Part shown: piece after piece, positions 23,501 through 35,708 of the stretch
How the letters are laid out: every line of letters begins with the position of its first letter
Position numbering within the stretch: the first letter of the stretch is position 1
DNA from: Lotus japonicus
Taxonomy: Eukaryota; Streptophyta; Magnoliopsida; Fabales; Fabaceae
Assembly: GCF_012489685.1 (NCBI RefSeq)
Contig: NC_080041.1
Location: 107,477,760-107,541,759 of the forward strand
Direction of reading: 5' to 3'
DNA length: 64,000 bases
Program-made: the position numbers and the translations under genes
Notes under the pieces: generated by a model
The model's input: the letters and a program-made list of their open reading frames with translations, nothing else
What the model was told of the DNA's origin: nothing
Database searches by the model: none

Positions 23501-24033
23501 TAAAGCTTAATTAAATTGTTTAATTACCTAAACACACCATAAATTTTACATAACACTCTTGTTTGGATAACCTGCTATGATCAATCCAATATTAATAATG
23601 ATACATATTAATCAGGGGTTGCTAGAGGAAGTGGATGGCAACATCTTGGAGCCTATGTGAATATTGGAGCATTTTATCTGGTAGGAGTTCCTGTAGGTGT
23701 TCTACTTGGCTTTGTTGCACATTTCAGATCAAAGGGCCTTTGGATTGGAATAGTTTCAGGCTCCATTGTCCAAATAATTTTCCTCTTCCTCATCACTGCT
23801 CTTACAAACTGGAAAAAACAGGTCCACATAATTCATAAATATATTTGATAGTCTCTTCATATACCCAATACTTTTCTTTGCTCAATAGTAGAAATTAAAG
23901 TTGTTAACTAGATTTTGTATATATGCCATTTTTGCAGGCAATGATGGCAAGGGTGAGAATACTTGATATATCTTCGGAAGTAAGTGAAGAAAATCACACA
24001 ACAAGGGCAGCAAATCACACAACAAGTGCCTAA
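20507..24033 (+). CDS. MATE-A: MATE/DETOXIFICATION-type efflux transporter, seven exons
   Basis: Predicted exons: 20507-20728, 20925-21469, 22221-22307, 22410-22466, 22695-22933, 23616-23821 and 23938-24033. All introns are GT-AG, phases agree, and they join to 484 codons including stop (483 residues), a normal length for plant MATE proteins. Family hallmarks are [20 protein letters not shown] in helix 1, [34 protein letters not shown] and [17 protein letters not shown]. The two-bundle, 12-helix MATE fold is expected, moving small molecules by cation antiport in the plasma or vacuolar membrane. Closest in character to the DTX10-19 clade. It differs from B-D at exon 3 (KWWASELL rather than EWWSFELL). 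A possible AATAAA signal is at 24060-24065. Introns hold MITEs and a LINE tail. The substrate cannot be read from sequence. Confidence 0.93.
21689..21809. mobile_element. MITE in MATE-A intron 2 (about 120 bp)
   Basis: The left end TTGTGTGTTTGGACTTCT and, reversed from the right end, TTGTGTGTTTGGACTTCTG are inverted repeats. Inner AAAAGTACTTTCAA and TGAAAGTGCTTTTA also pair. hAT-like by its end motif. Confidence 0.75.
21903..22040 (+). mobile_element. 5'-truncated LINE tail in MATE-A intron 2
   Basis: A short 3' end (CCTTACCTCTTTATCAATAT then an A-rich AAAAAATAAATAAA tail) is flanked by direct repeats TAACATAGACCT (from 21890 and from 22041). This is the structure left by target-primed insertion. 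Confidence 0.65.
22505..22635. mobile_element. small MITE in MATE-A intron 4, CATGTTTGGA family
   Basis: Starts CATGTTTGGAAACCC and ends GATCCAAACGTGC, with GATTCT/AGAAGC motifs between. Related copies lie in introns of all four MATE genes (about 23211-23316, 28622-28705, 30164-30287, 39323-39440, 45945-46062, 49060-49205). Confidence 0.55.
23040..23525. mobile_element. MITE-derived sequence in MATE-A intron 5
   Basis: Contains a CATGTTTGGA-family copy (about 23211-23316) and a second element type with TTTTCATAAGCTGCTTA and ATTAGCTTAATAA, which also occurs in the same intron of MATE-D (about 46860-47060). Confidence 0.5.
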
Positions 24034-24065
24034 AGTTAAAGAGACATGGTAGATTAGAAAATAAA

Positions 24066-25671
24066 AGAGTTTGGACTGGAAATGTTGATGAATTGATCAT
24101 ATGTCTAACCTCATTAATCAATTTGAATCCTCTATGTTTATTTCTCTCTCCATCTTTCTCCATCTGAGTTTTAGGCCTGAGAACATGTCTAAGTTTCATC
24201 TTGTTGTCTGAGTTTCGAGATTTTTTAGACCATTTGATGCAATCAACAATTCAGATGTCAGATGGAGATAAATGAAGAGGAAAATGAATGGACAGGATTC
24301 AAATTCCTTGTATTTGTTCCCTAAGATTGAAGGAGTTAAAGCCAAATGAAGCTTTATATGTAAGAAACTGACATATAAGCAAGGCATGAGATGATTTGTC
24401 CCTTCTTATATTTTGTACATGTAGAACCATTGAATTACTGTTATTGTTATATATACTCATCATATGTGTGCAAGTTACAAGTACGTAGTCTCTTCCTAAC
24501 TTTAAAAACATACATTAGTTATAACTGATTAATCACTATTTGATATTGTTAAATGGATGAAAATTTTCAGTCCCATTTGCCTGTTTATCTTGTCAATTAA
24601 AAGAACATTGGTGGGTTAGATACAAATTTATAAGTGTGATATTTAATTGACATGACAACAAAATGAGATAGAAAATTGAGACAGTTAAACTGGTGAAACA
24701 TAAAGTAGGTTAGGGTTCAATAAAAATGCTATATATACATATAGTGTGAAATCAACATCATAGCCGCTATCAAGGGACGGTTTATACCGTTGGTGTTAAT
24801 TGTAATGGTGGAACAAATTTCACATCGTTTAGTATGATACATGAAAATAAAGGTAAACAAATTAGTTATTGAAAGAGCCCCACATTACCTAAAATGATGA
24901 AATAAGAGGGAGACCAATGCTATATGTTGGACCTAAGTACTTTATTTGTAGATGTACCTGTGAGTAACACTTTAAGGTTATATCTTATTTAGTTTAAATA
25001 CTTGCTTGACAATAAAAGTATAAGTGTACTAGAGTATTGGGGTGAAATTGAGAGAATTTAATGTATTATATATATTTTTGCATAATGTTTATTCTCTAAT
25101 TGTCGCGGTAGATAACGACCTCACTGTTAAAAGTTTTTCCACAATATGTTTTGATAGTGCTTATTTTCTTAAAATATACTTCTTCCAAATTGTTACACAC
25201 TTAACTTGATGTAAAAAAAAGTCTTGGATCATATTGCACATTGTCCTTGTAAACGAGACTTAATTATGCTGTTTTCTCTTCCATTTAAACACAATGCATC
25301 ACATAATAATTTACTGAAAAACGAACCAGAAAATCTTTCTGATTCGGTGGTTCAGTTCAGGTCATTCAGGTGAATCAAAATCTTTCTGATATTGGGAGGT
25401 GCACTGTCAAGATTCAGGACTATAACTTATACTTTTCGACTAAACACGTGGGATAGTATTACCAAGTGTAACGCACAATCTTCATTAGTTTTCAGTCACT
25501 TTCATTTTCATTTCTGCTAATTAAAGTATACTCTTTAGCAATATTTCAGGGACTAGACTAAAAAATTGATGTATTTTGAGGGATTAAAATTTAACTATTT
25601 ATACAAGAAAAAACAAATCAGCGACCTTCTATGAGGTCTTTGTCTTAGCATGTGACTATCACGCATAGTTA
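24066..25671. other. intergenic between MATE-A and MATE-B, no gene seen
   Basis: 3' flank of MATE-A and AT-rich DNA. Small open frames on the minus strand at 23882-24511 overlap the 3' end of MATE-A and have no recognisable features. Confidence 0.5.
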
Positions 25672-26178
25672 TAAAACTCGGCTCGAACCGGCCGGTTCGA
25701 CCGGTTGAGTCGGGAACCGGACCCTAGACCGGTTGGAGCCGAGCATCGGATCGGCCATGCAAGCCGCCCGGTGTGAACCGGTCAACTCGGCCTGAATCAG
25801 AAACTGGATTGTATACAAGTTGTTTCATGTGCATATATCATTTGTTAGCTTATAATGTACAAGATCTTAGTTGTTTATTCTGTTTTAAACTTGTTTCTAC
25901 GCTTTTTGTTGTGATTAAAGCGTAAAATCGATGTTGCTTGATGATGTTTAAAACTTATTTCAGTTATTTGTGAGTTGTGACATTTTGTTGTGGTAAAAAA
26001 TTCCTTATTGCTTTTGTGTGTATGGTATTTTGTGACATTTTATTATGGTATTATGAATTTTTTGAATTTTTTTTAGTATCGACCGAGTTAAACGGTTCAA
26101 CCAGTGACCCAGTGGTTGAACCATTGACCCAGTACCTCGACCGAGTCGATCACCGGTCCGAGTATCACGTACCAAATC
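25672..26178. mobile_element. non-autonomous element with GC-rich ACCGG ends
   Basis: The left end is TATAAAACTCGGCTCGAACC with many ACCGG/CCGGT words. The reversed right end (ACTCGGACCGGTGATCGAC) matches it in outline. The interior is AT-rich. Such GC-rich-ended repeats are common in dicot genomes. No target duplication was confirmed. Confidence 0.5.
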
Positions 26179-26756
26179 CTTACAAGAAAATGTAGCTACT
26201 CCCCTCCAATTTTCTTTGTCTTGTTTCCTTCTTCATTTTTTTTTTATCTATTTCATTATTAATTACCACATACATTATTTATTCAATGAATCTAAAAAGC
26301 TAATTTTTGCTTATAATTAGTAGTGATAAGATGGTGTAGTACGTATCTTACTATCTTTCATATGAATTTTCTTGAATTGAGTATCATCAATATGTCAACA
26401 ATTTCTCTAAGTATTAAATGCTATCGTGTAATTATTACCGGCTTATCAATTATAGACACAGTAAATTAGGGTTTGATTGATTTTTGTACATTTCAAAAAT
26501 TTATTTTTGAACAAATTTAAACTTTATTTTGCAAAAGAAAAAAATAAAAAGTTCGGACAAAAATTACGGCGATAAACAGTTCGGACGAAATTTAAATTTT
26601 ATTTTTCTCTTAAAACCAGTGGCTGTGCAGCCTTCATCTCCTGCTTTAATATAGATGTGGGTGGGTGCATGTGATTAACTTCAATTTGGATTTGTATTGT
26701 GATTTGTTTATTCTTTATTTAAGGGGAACATTCAGAAAGTACATTTTTCTGGTCCC

Positions 26757-26763
26757 TATATAA
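26757..26763 (+). promoter_or_regulatory. TATA box of MATE-B
   Basis: TATATAA 94 bases before the preferred ATG. The duplicate promoter of MATE-C has TATATAT at 36158-36164 in the matching place. A transcription start near 26790 would fall after the in-frame upstream ATG at 26773. Confidence 0.6.
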
Positions 26764-26856
26764 TCCCTCCATTTGATATATCACACGCAGTCACAATCAC
26801 ATTTTTGTTTGAGGAAATTAACATTGTTAATGTTCTGCACAGAAAGTTCTAGAAAG

Positions 26857-29800
26857 ATGGGCAAGGAGGAAGGTGCACCACTGCTAACAAAAAGTGAAGA
26901 AGAGAATCATGGGGTAGTGACACCATTAAAGAGTGCATTTTGGCTAGAGTTCAAGAAAGTAGGATCCATGGCAGCTCCAATGGTGGCTGTGACTGTATCT
27001 CAGTACCTTCTACAAGTTGTGTCACTCATGATGGTGGGGCATATTGGGATTCTAGCTTCCTTCTCTGGGGTGGCTATTGCCACCTCTTTTGCTGAAGTTA
27101 CTGGCTTTGGTGTTCTGGTAAAGTCTTCTAACTTTTTTCATCTTCTCTGTTTATTTTATTATTTTAGGTTCAATGCACCAATTTTTGCTTAGTCTACTCT
27201 TCATATTTTTAATTTTAGTACAAATCATATTTTCTGCCAAATAGTGTTTGTGCACATTGTAGACTAGTGTGAGTTACAAAGATTAAGCTTCTCTTTTGTG
27301 TGTGTAATGACCATTTAACTAGTGTGACTCAGTTATTTTGATCTTTAGTTGATTCACTTTGATTTAGTAAATTTTATGGTAAAATGGGTGCAAATTATGT
27401 TTTATCTAAAACCCCATTAAGTAAATTGACATTTCATAAAGTCTTAGGATGCAGCACTGTGGAAAAAATTGAAGCTTCTTAGTCAGGAGGTGCAAGAGAT
27501 CATGGGATTATAGGAGGTGGTCTAGGAGATTGTCTTCCCTGTTTAGAAGATAGGATTAGCTGATAAAAATTCCTAATTATTCTGATATCATAATTTCTGA
27601 GAAAGTATCTGCAAAATAGTTGAGTTGAAAGTCTCCATTCATTCTCCATTGCAGTGGAGCCTTAAATTAATTTACATCTGTCCTGAACTAACTCTTTCAA
27701 AAGCTTAAGTTGTTCCTGAAGACACCTGAATGGTTTTATTTTATATTTCTATCGCTCTCCCTTATGCCAGAGCGTAGTGAATTTTAAGCGTGCACAGTGC
27801 ACTGGCAGCACTGCACATACCCACTTACCTTAAGCTGAAATCAATTTTATTAGAATAATGGGAAAACAACGATTGAACTCTAGACTATTTGGTCAAGCTT
27901 TGATGTCATGTCATGAAACAGTTGTCCCAAAAACTTCTATGATTCTAAATAATGTCCTCCATATGTTCTTGATGACTAACTAGATTTTAAAATTTCTTGC
28001 AGCTCGGAATGGCTGGTGCATTGGAAACTTTATGTGGCCAAACCTATGGTGCTGAGGATTTCAGAAAGATTGGGAACTACACTTGCTGTGCAATTTGCAC
28101 GCTGACTTTGGTTTGTGTCCCCATAACTCTCATATGGATATTCACAGATAAAATACTCTTGCTGTTTGGTCAAGAACCTGAAATTTCTCATGCAGCTCGG
28201 GAATACTGCATGTGCCTGATCCCTGCACTCTATGGCTACGCCGTTCTTCAATCTCTGATTCGCTACTTCCAGACTCAGAGTATGATCTTTCCCATGGTTT
28301 TCAGCTCAATTGCGGTTCTGTGTTTGCATGTACCTATATGTTGGGGTCTGGTGTTTAAATTGGGAATGGGACATGTTGGAGCAGCATTTGCAATTGCAAT
28401 TTCATATTGGTTGAATGTCATTGGGCTTGGACTTTATATGAACTATTCTCCAGCATGTGAGAAAACCAAGATTGTGTTTTCTAGTAGTGCTTTACTTAGC
28501 ATTGCTGAGTTCTTCCGATTTGCTATCCCTTCTGGACTAATGTTTTGGTAATCATATATGACATAACTTTGCATCTCCCATTACATAAATATTCTGTCAG
28601 TTTATAGCTTGCTTGCATCAACTCTTTTTTCCTCATAATCAATTCTGGAGTCTAGAAGCTTCTCCCTAACTTTAGAAACCAATTATTGAAGGATTTCCAA
28701 ACATCCACTTAGTCTTCTCTTTTTTTCTTCTAATTGATTTTCTTATGACTTACTTCAATGTTCATAGTTTTGAATGGTGGTCATTTGAGCTACTTACATT
28801 ACTTGCTGGGCTCTTACCTAATCCACAACTCGAAACCTCAATTCTTTCTGTCTGGTGAGTGGAATCAATTTCCTTATCAATTGTTGAAACAATTCATGAT
28901 AGTTGGTGTTTACTTATCTCAAAAAATTTCAGCCTTAACACAACTACATTGCACTACTTCATTCCTTACGCAATTGGAGCTTCTGCAAGGTTTGTTCCAA
29001 CTCTATTTGTTCATTTTCATAATCTTGTACCATGATACTGGATTTGGATTCTCTCCAATGACATGACCATTGAAGAAAGGTTATGTCCATGGAGAGTCTC
29101 CATTCGCCCATGATACTGCACATCCATCTGCGGATAGACCATGATCCTGTGAATTTTTTTTGCAGTACTCGGGTTTCGAATGAATTAGGAGCAGAAAGTC
29201 CAAAGGCAGCTCAAGGTGCTATATATATTGTTGTCATTCTTGGAGTTGCTGAAGCAGTTATTGTCAGCATGTTGTTTTATTGTTGTAGGCATATATTAGG
29301 CTATGCTTACAGCGCTGACAAGGAAGTTGTAGATTATGTTGCAGACATGGTTCCTTTTCTTTGTGTGTCTGTTACTGCAGATAGTCTAATAGGAGTTCTT
29401 TCTGGTGAGTTTCTTTCGGATGTTCTTTTTCTAACATAAACTACACCACCAGCATCTTCAATGGAGCACAAATGTGACCAAAGAAAAGTGGAGTTGTATG
29501 TGCAGGTATTGCAAGAGGGGGAGGATTTCAGAAAACTGGAGCTTATGTGAACCTTGGAGCCTATTATCTCGTAGGTATCCCTATAGCATTGGTATTGGGT
29601 TTTGTCTTACATCTTAATGCCAAGGGACTCTGGATAGGAGTTCTAACAGGATCTATTCTACAAGCAATTATACTGGCTGTTGTAACAGTGGTAACTGATT
29701 GGGAGAAAGAGGTTGGTTTTTAGTTTATTATTATGTAACTTCTCCATTGGTCATAATTGCTTTATAGCATGTTTGGTTTCACAATTTGCACAGAATTAAA

Positions 29801-30523
29801 AGCCATGTTTACGCATAAACTAATAGTTGTTGAAAAGTCTTACATTAACTAGAAATATGGCCAAATAAGTGCTTATAAAAAGTAGAACAGTTCTCATCTC
29901 TAAGCTGGTTTTTTGAGGTAGAGTTAGACCTAACCAAAATTCTAAAATGGTATCTGAATCCATCCTAGATCATATGTTCCTTTTGGCAAAATTTCATGCT
30001 CCAGATGTCTGGTTCTAGTTGTGAGGGGTGTGTTCAGATGTCTCACATTAACTAGAGGGTAGAGATATATATGACCAAACAAGTGTTTATAGAGGGTAGA
30101 GAAATCCTCACCTCTAGTCTAACTTTTGTGGTAGAGTTAGGCCTAACCCAAATTCTAAGAACAACATGTTTGGATAAGCTTCTTTTTCTCGAGAACCGAT
30201 TCTGAAACCTAAAAACTTTTAATAAAAGCTTCTCTCTAGATTGATTCTCGCTTGGAAATCAATTGCAGAAGTATTTCCGAACATGTACTAAGACTTGTAG
30301 CTTCTAAAGCATTTCACGGTGGAACCAAACATGCTATTTGTCATTTTTTCCCAACAAATTTTAAACTTTTTTTTGTTTCCTTTGTTTGCCCAATGCAATG
30401 GATGCAAGTAAGAGAAATAGGAGCTCTAATCCAATTGGTTTTATTTTGTGGTTATTGCAGGCATGGAAAGCAAGGGAGAGAATACTTGAAAAGTCAATTA
30501 AAGCCCATGATGGATTATTATGA
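26857..30523 (+). CDS. MATE-B: MATE/DETOXIFICATION-type efflux transporter, seven exons
   Basis: Predicted exons: 26857-27117, 28003-28547, 28768-28854, 28933-28989, 29166-29404, 29506-29711 and 30461-30523; they join to 486 codons with the stop (485 residues). Start chosen at [16 protein letters not shown] because that N-terminus is conserved in MATE-C. An in-frame upstream ATG at 26773 probably lies before the transcription start. Seen motifs: [84 protein letters not shown]. The usual GAGNP reads GAESP here (MATE-C keeps GAGNP). The C-terminus is [12 protein letters not shown]... ending HDGLL. Inferred role is small-molecule/cation antiport, substrate unknown. Intron 6 contains a TRIM retrotransposon shared with MATE-C. 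Confidence 0.93.
29828..30163 (+). mobile_element. TRIM-like mini LTR element in MATE-B intron 6
   Basis: Two related LTRs (29828-29947, TGTTGAAAAGTCTTACATTA; 30031 to about 30163, TGTTCAGATGTCTCACATTA) surround a short internal region. That region opens with TGGTATCTGAATCC at 29948, a decayed form of the tRNA-iMet primer site TGGTATCAGAG. There is no coding capacity. The same element lies at 38999-39322 in MATE-C, so it was present before the duplication. Confidence 0.7.
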
Positions 30524-31135
30524 ATTTAAGAAACCTAGTAGGAGAATAATAGAAAGAGTGAAGCAAAAGGAAAGTGCTGGCAATTTGTTGTCAGTATTTT
30601 ATTCAATCTCAAAGGCTGGTTTTCCAATCAATTATTATACTTGCAACTTATTACTCTCTAAAATATACCACACATTTTAGATGAGCCTAATCTTGGTTAG
30701 AACTTAGAAAGTGTGTTTGTATGCTGATTTGAGAACCTTAATCATGTTAGTTGATAAAAACAACTGGATTTGTACCCATGGTGTAAATGAAGGTCTTTGA
30801 TCCTTTAGAGTGAACCACGTTCATATTACTTTGAACATTTTGCAAATATGTACTAATTCAATATGCATGTTTATTTCATACCAATGCCTATTTAGAGCTT
30901 GTTTGTTTTACCATATCAATTTATAGTTAGTTGTATTGATGTGTTTAAATTAAGAGTTATTATATATAGAAAGGTTCTTTTGGACACACATTAGCGGTGG
31001 TTTTTAACCATCACATAAGATTGCGGAGGTTAAAAGTTGATGTTAATGTATGTGTCAAAAAGGTGTCACCCCTAACTTGTATGTACAAAAATAATTTTTG
31101 TAAAATTAATTGGGTAAAAATGTTTTTCGTGCGGT

Positions 31136-31430
31136 GCAGAGCGAATGAAGTGACAAACGATGTTACTTGGCAGCGCCTGAAACCGTCTCCTTCTCGCATG
31201 GCCAAGGAGAACACGTAGCCTCATCCCTGAAACGCAGAGCAAAGTCGTGACACATAACATAGAGGAAAACAACAGTGGTCTGAAGCGCATGACGACCGAC
31301 AAGGAGCAACAGCCGAGAAAGAGTGGCGGCGAGACAAAGAACGATTGCGGTGGTGGCGAAACACGGCAACTGACGCAGGAAAATGAAAACCTAGCAGAGC
31401 GGTTTTTCCACGTTCGTGAATAATGAACAT
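31136..31430. other. less AT-rich patch of unknown origin between MATE-B and MATE-C
   Basis: Base composition is clearly higher in GC than the surroundings and several overlapping frames are open on both strands, mainly minus. It begins exactly where similarity between the two duplicated units ends. No domain is recognisable; it may be a captured or retroposed fragment. Confidence 0.35.
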
Positions 31431-31857
31431 GTTTCTTGTCAACTTAATAAGTAAATTTCTATCAACTTATATTTATTGAAAATGGTTATTATCAAGTTAT
31501 TTTAATATTTAAAATATGATTCAAAATGATCACTCTTTGTTGTTCTCTTGGCCTCAAAATGTGATATCTCGAGTGAAGAATGAGAAAATCATAGCATTGA
31601 CACTGAATTCATAAACTTACCGGAGTAAGAGGTAATATTTGTATTGATAGAATACTAAAAACTTTCTTGCGTGTCAAAAATTACAGAGGCTTGAAAACTG
31701 AAATGTCATATCTTTAACTCGCAGTCTTGGGGCATTTTGCAAAAGCGGTGGGTTAGAAATGATCTTATGAGGTTGAGGTCTTGACTATCGTACAAGTTTT
31801 ATTTTTTACAGGTTTATATTCATAATGTGACTTTTGAGATTTTCTTTTGCCGTAAGA

Positions 31858-32557
31858 TGCAGGATGGTAATGGGTAGGGTCAGGGTAGGGTACTATAGTA
31901 TCCATTCCCATACCTGCATTTTAAAAAATTACCCATACTCATCTCGTATCCGCGTGGATAACAACTTGAATGTCCGTCCCGTACCCTTTGGATACCTATA
32001 TGTCTTTACTCGTGTCCATTACCCGCAATTTAGCTAGCCAAAATGCATTTTTCACTATTTTTGTTAATAGAAAACAAAAATACAACTAGCTTTTTAAATA
32101 AAAATACAAAAGATTATCCAAATACTTAACAAATAAAATCATTCAATTAAGCATAGTTTTTTAGAAGGAATAAGCGAGAAAGATATAGCTTTAAATTTAT
32201 AATATAGTCCTAAGTTGTAGGTTATTAACTTACTAATTTTAAAAATAAGTGGGAGTAAATTAAACATGATTATGAGTACCTTAAATACTCACCTATTTTT
32301 TTTTTTTAAATAGAGTAAGTTTGAAAGCTATAGCTTAAGTTAATTTGTTCATATATTATCAAATAATAATATTATGTGTCTGCAGGTATGAGGTGGGTTG
32401 GGTACTATAATACCCATGCCCGCACCCATACCCACTACTTTTTGTGGGTAAACTACCCATATCCAACCCCATACTCATCTAGCGAATTTTTACTCTACTC
32501 ATAGTGGGTATTTTTTGCGGGTACTCTATGGGTCCGAGACTCATTGTCATCCCTAGT
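31858..32557. mobile_element. non-autonomous DNA element with GGATGGTAATGGGT ends
   Basis: The left end GGATGGTAATGGGTAGGGTC and, reversed from the right end, GGGATGACAATGAGTCTCGG are inverted repeats. Both inner flanks carry alternating ACCCAT/GGGTA words (GGTACTATAGTATCC on the left, GGTACTATAATACCC on the right). About 700 bp with an AT-rich middle. Confidence 0.65.
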
Positions 32558-34464
32558 AACGGTTGCGAAGTTGTAAAATGAGCTCGATATGATTGATTAC
32601 TTGTTGAAGACTGTGTGTTATTTGAGAGTGTTCTAGATCCAGGTCTAATATAGAGAAGAGACCTTAATCCAAAACCCTAGCAGACATAGCAAAGACAAAA
32701 TAAATGTGTAATATAATAATGAAAATAGAACCATTTTACAATGAATGACCTCCCATTTTATTATGAGACGGTTTAAAATCATAATGCTATTCTAATTGGG
32801 CTCTTGGGCCTCGCAAATCCTCAGCCCAAAGAGTTGGTCGCCCATAGGAAGCCTCGCCTAGTCGTCATATAGTCCCGCCAAGCTCTAACTCTTGACGGGT
32901 CCTATCATGGGCAGGTCCCGCCCAGTCCAATAATGGACAATGATTTATGTTACGAAATGGCTTTTGACGAACCGCAAGGACGGTTTTACGCCGTTGATTT
33001 GTTATTGATTTCCTCTTATTTTAAATTAGTATTGAATCTGTGTTATGCATAGCTAGAATACGAATGACACAAATTTATAATATATAGATGAATTGAACAA
33101 ATGTACGTCATAAAAAAATTAAGTTAAATCAATTCCTAGTAAAAAAATCTTTGTATCTTTGATCATCAATTACAAGAATTTTTAACTCTTGTTTGCTTAT
33201 TCTTGAAAGCGCTACATACAATTAACCATAAGTAAATTAAATTTCAAGAATTTAAATAAATATTAATAAATATATATATAATCAAATTATGTAGTCAAAT
33301 ACTTTCAAAAAAAAATTTATGTAGTCAAATCTTTGAAAAAAAAGTTATGTACTCAAATCTTGTTAAATTAAAATAATTAAGGTATTTGTCTTCCTCTTGA
33401 AATAACTAATACCACGAATTAAGTAAGGAAGGTGCTTAATTCAAAGGTTGACTTTTTTTGTGTTTCTAAAATAGAGACTTGAATTTTTTTGAAAAATTAC
33501 CAACCTAATATATTTTTTCCACTACGATTTCACATTAAGATGAAATAGATATATTTACTTTGAAAAAATAAATAGATATTTTTTTCCAATACAATTTCCA
33601 ATAAATAGATTTTTCCAACCTTCTATCTATCTATTTATGAAGAAATAGATAGATAAACTGTGATTAATTTTAAATAGTAAATAGCTCGTCCAGTGCACAA
33701 ATGTTTTTAAAATTGTAATAAATCTTATAACTTTTACTACTGTTTTGTTATACTTTTTAATATATTTTTATTTTTTAGTGTAAAAAATATGCTTAACTCT
33801 TGATTTAAAATTTTGAAAATATCTCACTACAACACCGACACTAGTAGAATAATGTATTTTACATATTTAGCGTTTGATCCAACTTTTTTTAAGCTTTAAA
33901 GCTACTTTAAAGTTAAAGATAAAAATAAGAGCTCTAATAAAAAATAAAAGTTGTTTGTCAGTTTTAATTTTCTCATAGCTTAAAAGTGTAAGTGTCTTTT
34001 AAGTGAAAATGTGTTTTGGTAAAATATTTTAAAAAATAATAATTTTCATATGTTATGAATAGCCACAAAAGTGAAAACCTGACATACTCAAAATTGTGAT
34101 ATAGCCTCCTCTCATCTTTTTACAATTTATCTTTATTCCTATTAGTTGTGAATTGTGATATAGATTATACCTTTGTGGCCAGGGACATCACTACCGTATC
34201 CCGAGCCAGATTAGTCACGTGGGGCTCTTTTCCCTGTAGAGACTGGTGGCCAAAGGACAAAAAAAAAAGAGCTTCCACCTCTGCAAAATTCATTTGTATT
34301 TTGTGATCTTGCATATCTTTGAAAATTATTTTCTTTGGCTTCCTTCCGTCATCTTGTTCAAATTTGTCTTCTTGCATTTTTGAGTATCATTTCAAAACCT
34401 GGTGAATTTTGTTTTTATACCAACAAGGGTGTTGACATCCTTAATACATAATAGAGAGAAGAAA
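32558..34464. other. intergenic, no gene seen
   Basis: A patch at 32760-32960 is less AT-rich (GGGCTCTTGGGCCTCGC...) and may be an LTR fragment. The rest is AT-rich with no recognisable feature. Confidence 0.4.
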
Positions 34465-34590
34465 GGGATTGTTTGAATCCTACATTGGTTAGAGATGTGG
34501 TCAATTAAGTGTTTATAAATGGTAGTCAAACATCTACTCTTAAGCTAATTTTTTTAGTTGAGTTAGACCTACCTAATTCTAATAAGAGTT
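34465..34590. mobile_element. solo LTR-like fragment of the TRIM type
   Basis: ATCCTACATTGGTTAGAGAT, AAGTGTTTATAAATGGTAG and GAGTTAGACCTACC follow the same order as the LTRs in MATE-B and MATE-C intron 6. No second LTR or primer site is nearby. Confidence 0.5.
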
Positions 34591-34779
34591 GAGGTTTGCA
34601 CTACCATTTCTAAGTGCTTGATTGACCACAGGTTTGCACTACCATTTCAAAATTGTGTTTGGCCCACATTTGACTTAAAAGTAATTTAAAAGTTCAAAAA
34701 AAAGCTGGGTCAAACACTAAACCATTCAAATAGAATAATTTGATTTTTCATTTTTTTAATTAATCACAATTTAATTCCA

Positions 34780-35094
34780 TGTTGGTGGAATTATGTATTT
34801 TACATTGTCAAAAGATTGTTGAAGCCCTTCGGGGTGATCGCTATCATTTTCATGAGCTTGCTACTGAGCTTTTGGTGATTCATGATTTGCTTCAGCGGGA
34901 TTGAAGTGTTCATCTTGTTCATGTGCCCATGATTGCAAATGATGTATCAGACTGTCTGGGTTAGGTTCGGATCGCCAGTGTGCTTATCTTTGCCTGGAGG
35001 ATCCTCCTCCTGAGTTTAATCTCATCCTGACTACGGATTTGTTAGCCTTGGAACTTTCTTTTTCTGTTTTTAAGCTTTTGATGTACAAAAAAAA
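34780..35094 (+). pseudogene. 5'-truncated LINE with RNase H remnant, flanked by direct repeats of about 60 bp
   Basis: The plus-strand translation gives VEALRGDRYHFHELATELLV, then a stop, then VHLVHVPMIANDVSDCLG, and after a frameshift EDPPPEFNLILTTDLLALEL: the C-terminal RNase H region of a plant LINE. It ends in a poly-A run at 35086-35094. Flanking copies of ACTAA(AC/G)CATTCAAATAGAATAATTT continuing to ACAATTTAATT lie at 34716-34779 and 35096-35150. If this is the target duplication it is unusually long. Confidence 0.7.
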
Positions 35095-35708
35095 TACTAA
35101 GCATTCAAATAGAATAATTTAATTTTTTAATTAATTACAATTTAATTTATGATTTAAAAAAATAAAGATAATATTAAAGACATTAAAAATTTACTTGAGT
35201 TTAAAAAATAGATGATAGAATAATTTAATTTTTAATTATTTATAAATACACAATTTAATTCATAATTTCAAAAGATTTAAAATCATATCAAAGATATTCT
35301 AAAATAATTTTCAATATATAAAGCTTCGTCAAAATTCATATCAATGGCATCGGAAGTTATTATGCTTTTTTCTTTGTTAATCTGCATTAAATTAAAAAAA
35401 AAACTTCATATTTGGATGAAATTCTGAAACCCCGGTTTAAGAATTGGACAGTGTTTGAGAATTGGACTGAAATTAAGAAATCCAATATTTGAGAGAAGCC
35501 TGATATAGAGCCTTAATTTTTTTTTTTTTTGTTACGGGAGAAAAAAAAATATAGAATCTTATTTGAACAAATACAAGGTTGTTATAATATGATAATATAA
35601 TAACATCCATGGTGCTACATTTTCCCGGATGCTAAATCATGAATGAGAGAAAAAAAAATGTGAAATCGAAAATAAAGGGATTTGGGAGAATGAATGATAT
35701 CCACATAT

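Larger units (their letters stand above)
26694..31135 (+). repeat. segmental duplication, copy 1 (contains MATE-B)
   Basis: Aligns along its length with 36097-40258. Similarity starts at TATTGTGATTTGTTTA and ends near AAAATTAATTGGGTAAA. It includes the promoter, all exons, introns and 3' flank, with indels mainly in introns (intron 1 is 885 bp here against 744 bp in MATE-C). Confidence 0.9.

Noticed and set aside
26773..26856. Upstream in-frame ATG extending MATE-B by 28 residues
   Set aside because: It lies only about 10 bases after the TATA box, so probably before the transcription start. The extension is not conserved with the upstream frame of MATE-C, while both share the MG(K/N)EEGAPLLTK start.
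31011..31442. Several overlapping minus-strand frames
   Set aside because: They come from one GC-richer patch with few stops in any frame; no domain or conserved start.
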